Below, piece by piece: positions 58,876 to 64,000 of a stretch of DNA of 64,000 bases. Position 1 is the first letter of the stretch, and the number at the start of each line of letters is the position of its first letter. The stretch is from Sequoia sempervirens. Taxonomy: Eukaryota; Streptophyta; Pinopsida; Cupressales; Cupressaceae. The notes below the pieces were generated by a model, which searched no databases, was not told the DNA's origin, and saw only the letters and a program-made list of their open reading frames with translations. The position numbers and the translations under genes were made by a program. The stretch lies in NCBI GenBank assembly GCA_007258455.2, contig VDFB02373365.1:221868552-221932551 (forward strand). Reading direction: 5' to 3'.

Positions 58876-59367
58876 TAAGGCCAAGTTGGGTCGTACCTTA
58901 TGTAATCTCCTTTTGGGGATTGTTCTAAGATATCGTATATCCATGAAATTTTTTTATCTTAATTTTGATGTGACTACTAATTATGAGATAAAGCTTCTAA
59001 TAGGTTCTATCTTTTCCACTATTTTGTCTCCTCTTCTAAAGGTTGGGATCTAAGGTGTTTCTAATTTGGCCCCGCGGCCATCTTGCTTTGATTTCTATGT
59101 AATAACAATGTGGAAGGAAAACCTTCCATTCCCATCATGTCCTGCTTACCTAGCCACAAGTGTTTGAAGATTTTCATTTATGAATTCACCAAGATTGCCT
59201 TTAGGGATTTAAGTCCTTAAGCATGTATTATGTATATTGCTTTGATTGCCCAAGGCTGCATCGTTTGGCTTAAAATATTAAGTGTGCGGGTGATCTTTCA
59301 CTTAACCAATTTCTCAAACCTTTTTCTCTCACAGGTTTTTTGGTTATTCCATGTGCAAAGAGGCATT
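58876..59367 (+). other. Element B leader (second monomer remainder and 5' UTR)
   Basis: The first ~80 bp complete the second 112-bp monomer. The rest has no coding domain. A pyrimidine run followed by cacag (59312-59335) looks like a splice acceptor, but with no donor shown no intron is claimed. The frame of the ORF is open upstream to 59230. Confidence 0.55.
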
Positions 59368-60567
59368 ATGGGTGGCAATAGGGTGCGAATGGAGCTCGAA
59401 AATTGTGGTGAATTTCACAAGGATCCATTGGTGTGGCACATATGTGTTGAAGGAAGTTTGGCTCCCCTAATGGAAAGTATGGTGGGTCACAACCCTAATT
59501 TATCTATGCAGTTTGCAAATTCTTGGAAAGATCGAAAGGTTACCTTGGGAAACATTTCCTTTGAAATGAATGAGGAAGTGATTGCACAGGTGATGGGGCT
59601 GCTATGTACTTGTAAGAAGTATCCAAAGCATACTAAGGCCCAAGATAATGAAAGCTCGAATGCCTTCTTTGTGGGGAATGAGAAACCAGTTCATAACCAG
59701 TCAGGATTTGAGAGAGAGGCTCTCCCACAACCTTGGGACCAGGTCTGCCTCGCCCTAATGAAGTACGTGACCCTAGAAGGTAGATACAAAACCTACTATT
59801 TCTATCACATCCCTCTTTTAAATCACCTTCGGCACAAAATTCTGTTAAGCTTTCCTTTTTTCCTTCTTAAGGATTTAGAGACCTTTGTTGCAAAATGTAT
59901 TGAGGCTACTGGCCTAAACCTTGAGGATACTCCTCCCATGTCGCTCCACCAATGCCTCATTTTGAGGCTCTACCACTTCCATCTTACATTATGCCTGCCC
60001 AAACCCATTTTTTTTGTCCATGTTGAGGAAATTGAACCCCTTATTGTGGCCAATATATCCCCGGTCAAGTCCAAAGGTCCCATCAAGAAAACCCATCCGG
60101 TTACTGCTAAAACTCATAAGCCTAAACCTATTGCCAAGAAGCTTAAGGGGAATGCAGGTATTGCCCAGACTAATGTTGCAACTAGTCTTTGTGAGCTCAA
60201 GTCAACCCCTACCAAGACTATTAGCAAACCTACCACAAAGAAGAAAGTTAAGGATGATGGGAAGGGTTTGATGGAGCCTCTAGCCAGGGACAACAGAGGT
60301 AAGAATGTTGTGGGTAGGGACTCTAAAGGGTACATGGTGGTCACTGCTACGGTGGTGATTGGTGGTGATACCATCATTAGGAGGTCTCGTAGGCTAGCTA
60401 AGAATAACAAGAAATTGCAAGTTAATGACATGGATATGGAAGAGGAGCAGTCTAACAGCAAAGATTGCAGGGACGAGGAGTCTGGGGATGAGGAGGAGGA
60501 GTATGTTGGAGGGCCCCACACCATTCCTAATATTAGCAAAGTGCATAAGGAGAACTCAACCTCCTAG
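59368..60567 (+). CDS. Element B ORF: unknown domain, basic and acidic tail
   Basis: Intact 399-residue frame from the MGG start (the frame is open to an upstream ATG at 59230). I do not recognise the family. Residues about 10-160: WHICVEGSLAPLMESMVG, FANSWKDRKVTLGNISFEMN, EALPQPWDQVCLALMKYVTL and YYFYHIPLLNHLRHK. Then a hydrophobic helix-rich part (LLSFPFFLLKDLETFVAK), a Lys/Pro/Thr-rich basic segment (about 220-300) and an acidic segment (EEEQSNSKD, DEESGDEEEE). Element A has the same order, so the start at MGG is favoured. A nucleic-acid-binding gag/ORF1-like role is inference. Confidence 0.7.
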   Translation: MGGNRVRMELENCGEFHKDPLVWHICVEGSLAPLMESMVGHNPNLSMQFANSWKDRKVTLGNISFEMNEEVIAQVMGLLCTCKKYPKHTKAQDNESSNAFFVGNEKPVHNQSGFEREALPQPWDQVCLALMKYVTLEGRYKTYYFYHIPLLNHLRHKILLSFPFFLLKDLETFVAKCIEATGLNLEDTPPMSLHQCLILRLYHFHLTLCLPKPIFFVHVEEIEPLIVANISPVKSKGPIKKTHPVTAKTHKPKPIAKKLKGNAGIAQTNVATSLCELKSTPTKTISKPTTKKKVKDDGKGLMEPLARDNRGKNVVGRDSKGYMVVTATVVIGGDTIIRRSRRLAKNNKKLQVNDMDMEEEQSNSKDCRDEESGDEEEEYVGGPHTIPNISKVHKENSTS

Positions 60568-60586
60568 TCCTCGAACCCTCTAGACA

Positions 60587-60826
60587 ATGAAACATGCTGA
60601 TACTGAGAAGGCTATGAAATATGGGGAGGAGCTCTATGTGTTGCAGGAAAGAATGGAAAAGATGGACAAGAAATTAAGTGGCTTGACCTGTTTCATTGTC
60701 AAGTTGGTCCACTGTGTTAGCAGCACCTTTTCTGTTGTGATCAAGGACGAAATGGACAAGAAGAATGTTGAAGAAGGCCTGGAATGGGTTGGGGATGATG
60801 TTGTTAATCTCCTTTCTAAGAACTAG
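60587..60826 (+). CDS. Element B second frame: coiled-coil tail
   Basis: 79 codons in another frame, 19 nt after the first stop. It has heptad-like EELYVLQERMEKMDKKLSGL, a hydrophobic block FIVKLVHCVSSTFSVVI, then acidic/charged sequence. Element A has a similar coiled-coil and hydrophobic block (GIMLKVVMGIASG) directly following its acidic stretch, so this was probably the C-terminus of one longer protein, split here by a frameshift. Oligomerisation is a plausible role. Confidence 0.5.
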   Translation: MKHADTEKAMKYGEELYVLQERMEKMDKKLSGLTCFIVKLVHCVSSTFSVVIKDEMDKKNVEEGLEWVGDDVVNLLSKN

Positions 60827-60961
60827 GAAAATGCATGTTAGTCTGTTGTTCCGTTGTGTATGTTTTTTAGACTTGATCTTTTTTGGCCCTTGTGGCTCTC
60901 CATGTAAAGGGTACATCACCCTGTAAATGTTGCTTACCATATAAAAACAATACATAAATAT

Positions 60962-63900
60962 ATAGATCCATATGATTGTATAAAAATATTTTCCTCAATT
61001 TTTGTAAACCCCCAAAAATTCCATTTTTTCCTCCAAACCCTATTGTGCCTTACATGGATGTATAGGTTCTTGTGCTTTCTAAACTCAGTAGTGAGGCTTT
61101 TTCAGCACCAAGATGTACTCTATGAAATATCTTATCCAAAAGTATCCAAAAAGGGAAGAGATTGTAGATATGGATTTCTAATAGTGTACATAAGAGTTTT
61201 TTATCAACCCCATAGTAGCCCAAGGATCATCTAAAACTAAAGAAACCTTTCACATAAGAGAGAAGCAATGAAAATATTACAAAACTATAAAATTCATTAG
61301 ATACAAAATAAAATTTACAATATACAATAAATAAATAATGATAAGGATGAAATCCTAAGATGCACTAAGATCATGGAAAATCTCTTAATCATATGATATG
61401 AGACACAAAAAGTAAATGAACTAACTAAGCTTAAGTATGTAAGTGTGAATAATATCTAATTAGAAATTAGTTAGGTTATATACTATGTTCACACCAACAC
61501 TTTGAATAAGTTAATGAGCATTGTGTTACAAATGAAAGAAACCATTACAATATGAAAATCTAAAATATTGTTGCAAATTTAAAATTAAATTGTAGAATAT
61601 CAATGGAGATTTAACCTAATATGAACCAATAACAAAGAAAACTAGCAATACTCAAGATTCATACACATAACACATAGATTTAAGTAAAATCTTTTGGGTA
61701 TAAAAATCCACTAAGAAAATAGGTCAAATCTATATTATTTTGATAAAATATTACAATGCCTTCATTTCCTTGAATCTTGGAGCCAATCTGATGGCATTTT
61801 TGTACTTGTGCAACTTCTCATAATATCTCCATCTCAATCCCTCAATATATAGGCTCATGAAGGCCCAAAATACCACCATAAACGTTACCATGGGTCAAAA
61901 CAAGGTTTCAAAACACCATGGAAAAATCCATACAACCCTTACATGCTAAACATAGTCTCTTACATGACTCTTACACCTCTTATAAATATTTCACAATTTA
62001 ATAAAAATAATTCCACTAATTTAGGCACCTAGTTTGTCATATAATCCTTATAAATTAGGGGATACTCTTACAAGTTGTTCTAAACTAATAATATATATGA
62101 AAATATTCTCTTAGTTCGTCATAGCTCTCCAGAAAATAGCTAACCATTTAACTTATCACCTCATAAATATAATAAGTAAATAATTTTTCACTGTCAGTGG
62201 CCCCCACATCCCTTATGGGTGCATAAACAAATTTAATGACCTGGAATAATTAAATGCATAGAATTTACAAGGTGGATGGCACCTTAATCCTAACACATTA
62301 CAAATTTGGTGGAGGAAAGCTATGGGGATTGTGTCCTCTAGGTGTTAATTTATGTTTTTTAATCCCTATACAATGTATAAAAACAAGTGGTAGATTGTTA
62401 AGAAGCTATGCTTTACACATTATGTAATATTATTATAAAATTAGGCCCTCATGGAATGGGGCATTACATTGGAGAGGAATCTTGAAATTCCACTTTTAAG
62501 ATTGATCCTGCCATTTGGAATGCCATCTATGACTTGGATGCTACATTATGTAAGAGTATATATATTGTGAGGGTTACATTGTAATATCACTATGAATATC
62601 ATCTATCATGCATAAGGTGTGCAAAGAGAATCTATAATGAAAGAGTACATTATAAGAGCACTTATGATGGGGTTACAAAGATATTGAAGAAATACATCCT
62701 TGACCAATTAAATTCACCCACATGTCAAAGAATCTCACAAGGTGAATTGTTTGCACCAAATTGGAGTGTTTGGTTTGACTGGGTGAACTCCTTATTTGTA
62801 GGGGTCAAAGGAATCTATTTGGAGTGTTGTAATTGTATTTGTGGGGTGGGGCACATGTGTTTGGTTAGAGGATTTTGACCAAGGTTAGAGACTTATGGTT
62901 GGCTAATTTCCCCTAAAGTTTCTTGTTTTCGTATAAATCGGGTGTTTGGACATGCTTGTTTGATAGGTTTCTAGAGTAGGTACATGTTAGGTTCGCATTA
63001 TTAAGGATACAAGACATCAAATCAAAACAAGTGAAATATTTCATTGTAATCATTCTCTTTGATAATATATCGAGTGTTGTATTGTCGTTGGGTGCCATCC
63101 CAAAAGGGTTCCCTAGGGTATATCTTGTGTTCATTTTTGTATGTCATCGATTAGCATTATGTTGCAAAAGTCCTTTCAATAGACTATATTGTGGTCACAA
63201 TCTAGTCTTAGATCCCAAAAAACTTAAAATTTATGTTACAATCTTTTGATCAATAACCCAATTTCAAAATTCAAAATCTGAACTCTTTATCACATTATAT
63301 TTATAATCAACTTTATGTCAAATCCAAAAAAAAACTAATATTCTCAACATTTTCAATCTTTTCTTTTTTAATATTACTAAACTGATTTCAATCAAATCTC
63401 AAATCATAATAATTTAAAATATAAATTCAATTGATTGATCATCCCTTCCATAAAGTGTATTTCATTTCCCTATGATATGTGAGATAATGACATGCACTTG
63501 GGTGATGGGTTGTATTATTCATAAATTGAGTACATCATACTCCATGTGTTACGTAATATAAATATAAAGTAGACACACCCCATGACGCCCTACCTTGTTT
63601 GTTTGTTACCACTATTAGTTTAAAAAATACATAGCCGTTTGCAATACATTAAGCATGGATTATGTAATTTTCCCATATGATATATGGCTGTATTAAATAG
63701 TGATTGATGTGGAGTGAAAGATACCACAAAAATATTGAAATTTGAAGAAAACCCAATGTGTTTTTTTTAAGGACTTATAGAATTATTTAGAATGTCTAAA
63801 GTGATAGAAGACCACCCAACTTGACCAACTCAATCAAAGTATGAGATTGTATAAATCCTTTATTTGTTCACAAGAAAAATACACAAGACATCTAAAGGTT

Positions 63901-64000
63901 GTATTAGTAGAGGATAAGGTTGCATCACTTGGATTTATCTTTATGATATGATCTAGCTTAGAACTAGGTCATATGATATGATTTAGTTTGTAAAAAAATA
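60962..64000. other. Repeat R-II continuation, no gene
   Basis: Noncoding AT-rich R sequence to the window end, matching R-I. It provides the uninterrupted sites for the 496-bp solo LTR, the 4.8-kb insertion and LINE3. No RNA gene or ORF with a recognisable domain was found. Confidence 0.7.

Larger units (their letters stand above)
55700..60945 (+). mobile_element. Element B: RT-less retroelement with MGG-type ORF
   Basis: Without the nested LTR retrotransposon it is about 2.2 kb: two 112-bp 5' monomers, a 0.4-kb leader, a 400-codon ORF, a short second frame, and a tail with ...gtaaagggtacatcaccctg and an A-rich end (ataaa). It has 13-bp target duplications of the LINE type and no RT, integrase or transposase. 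Element A is a diverged relative. Mobilisation by LINE enzymes is inferred. Confidence 0.75.
55684..60958. repeat. Target-site duplications (13 bp) of element B
   Basis: aacaatacataaa at 55684-55696 and 60946-60958; with the next bases the match extends to 16 positions with one difference. R-I has the empty site aacaattcataaacat at 39443-39458. Confidence 0.85.
55265..64000. repeat. Repeat R, copy II
   Basis: 55265-55699 matches 23581-23867/30233-30253/39329-39458; after element B, 60962-62750 matches 39459-41742. From 62750 it matches 46522-47027, then 52925-53700, up to the window end. It lacks every insertion seen in R-I. A short open frame at 62684-62878 (FAPNWSVWFDWVNSLF) is conserved in both copies at low confidence; no gene is claimed. 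Confidence 0.8.

Noticed and set aside
59312..59340. Splice acceptor upstream of the element B ORF
   Set aside because: Pyrimidine run plus cacag is suggestive, but no matching donor or transcript evidence can be shown.
62684..62878. FAPNWSVWFDWVNSLF open frame in R-II
   Set aside because: Partly retained in R-I (46516-46615) but only as a similar DNA stretch; no family known and no longer frame, so not called a gene.
1..64000. CRISPR arrays, bacterial operons, rRNA genes, viral genomes
   Set aside because: No regularly spaced identical repeats, no ribosome-binding pattern and no rRNA similarity; all polymerase-type sequences belong to plant LINE, gypsy or copia elements.

Overview
This is plant nuclear DNA made almost entirely of nested, decayed retrotransposons. 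No intact host gene, rRNA gene, tRNA gene or CRISPR array was found. Plant LINEs with the DUF4283 / endonuclease / RT layout, Ty3/gypsy and Ty1/copia fragments, initiator-Met primer sites and low GC all point to a large seed-plant genome. A conifer is my best guess, but that is inference.

Left block (1-23.5 kb). A decayed Ty3/gypsy element (gag, protease and a G-patch domain from about 2.2 to 5.7 kb; RT at 12.0-12.7 kb) is split by a minus-strand LINE (LINE1, 5737-11992) flanked by a 9-bp target-site duplication (TSD). Next comes element A (12712-14735), which carries an unfamiliar ORF. It abuts a second minus-strand LINE (LINE2, about 14738-20250) that holds a 940-bp solo LTR (17039-17978, TSD attat). 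A copia remnant follows at 20.9-21.8 kb.

Central and right block (23.5-64 kb). An unclassified long repeat, called R here, occurs twice. Copy R-I runs from about 23.58 kb to 54.2 kb because it has been repeatedly invaded. Its insertions are a minus-strand chromovirus (23868-30232, TSD tattt), a second gypsy-type element (30254-39328) that contains a solo LTR and a 319-bp TRIM, a 496-bp solo LTR (39879-40374, TSD catga), a 4.8-kb LTR-type insertion with NBS-LRR-like and PPR-like gene fragments (41743-46521, TSD tgaat), and a full-length LINE (LINE3, 47028-52912, 12-bp TSD). Copy R-II (55265 to the window end) lacks all of these, so it gives the empty site for most of them. R-II has its own insertion, element B (55700-60945), a relative of element A, which in turn holds a non-autonomous LTR retrotransposon (55839-58870).

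Elements A and B share an ORF starting MGG, a conserved N-terminal domain, a basic/acidic middle and a coiled-coil tail. They have no RT. Element B has a 13-bp TSD, as expected for LINE-machinery insertion. They are the best candidate here for an undescribed mobile family. LINE3 is the best-preserved coding unit: ORF1 and ORF2 have no frameshift and only five in-frame stops, each one G-to-A change from TGG.
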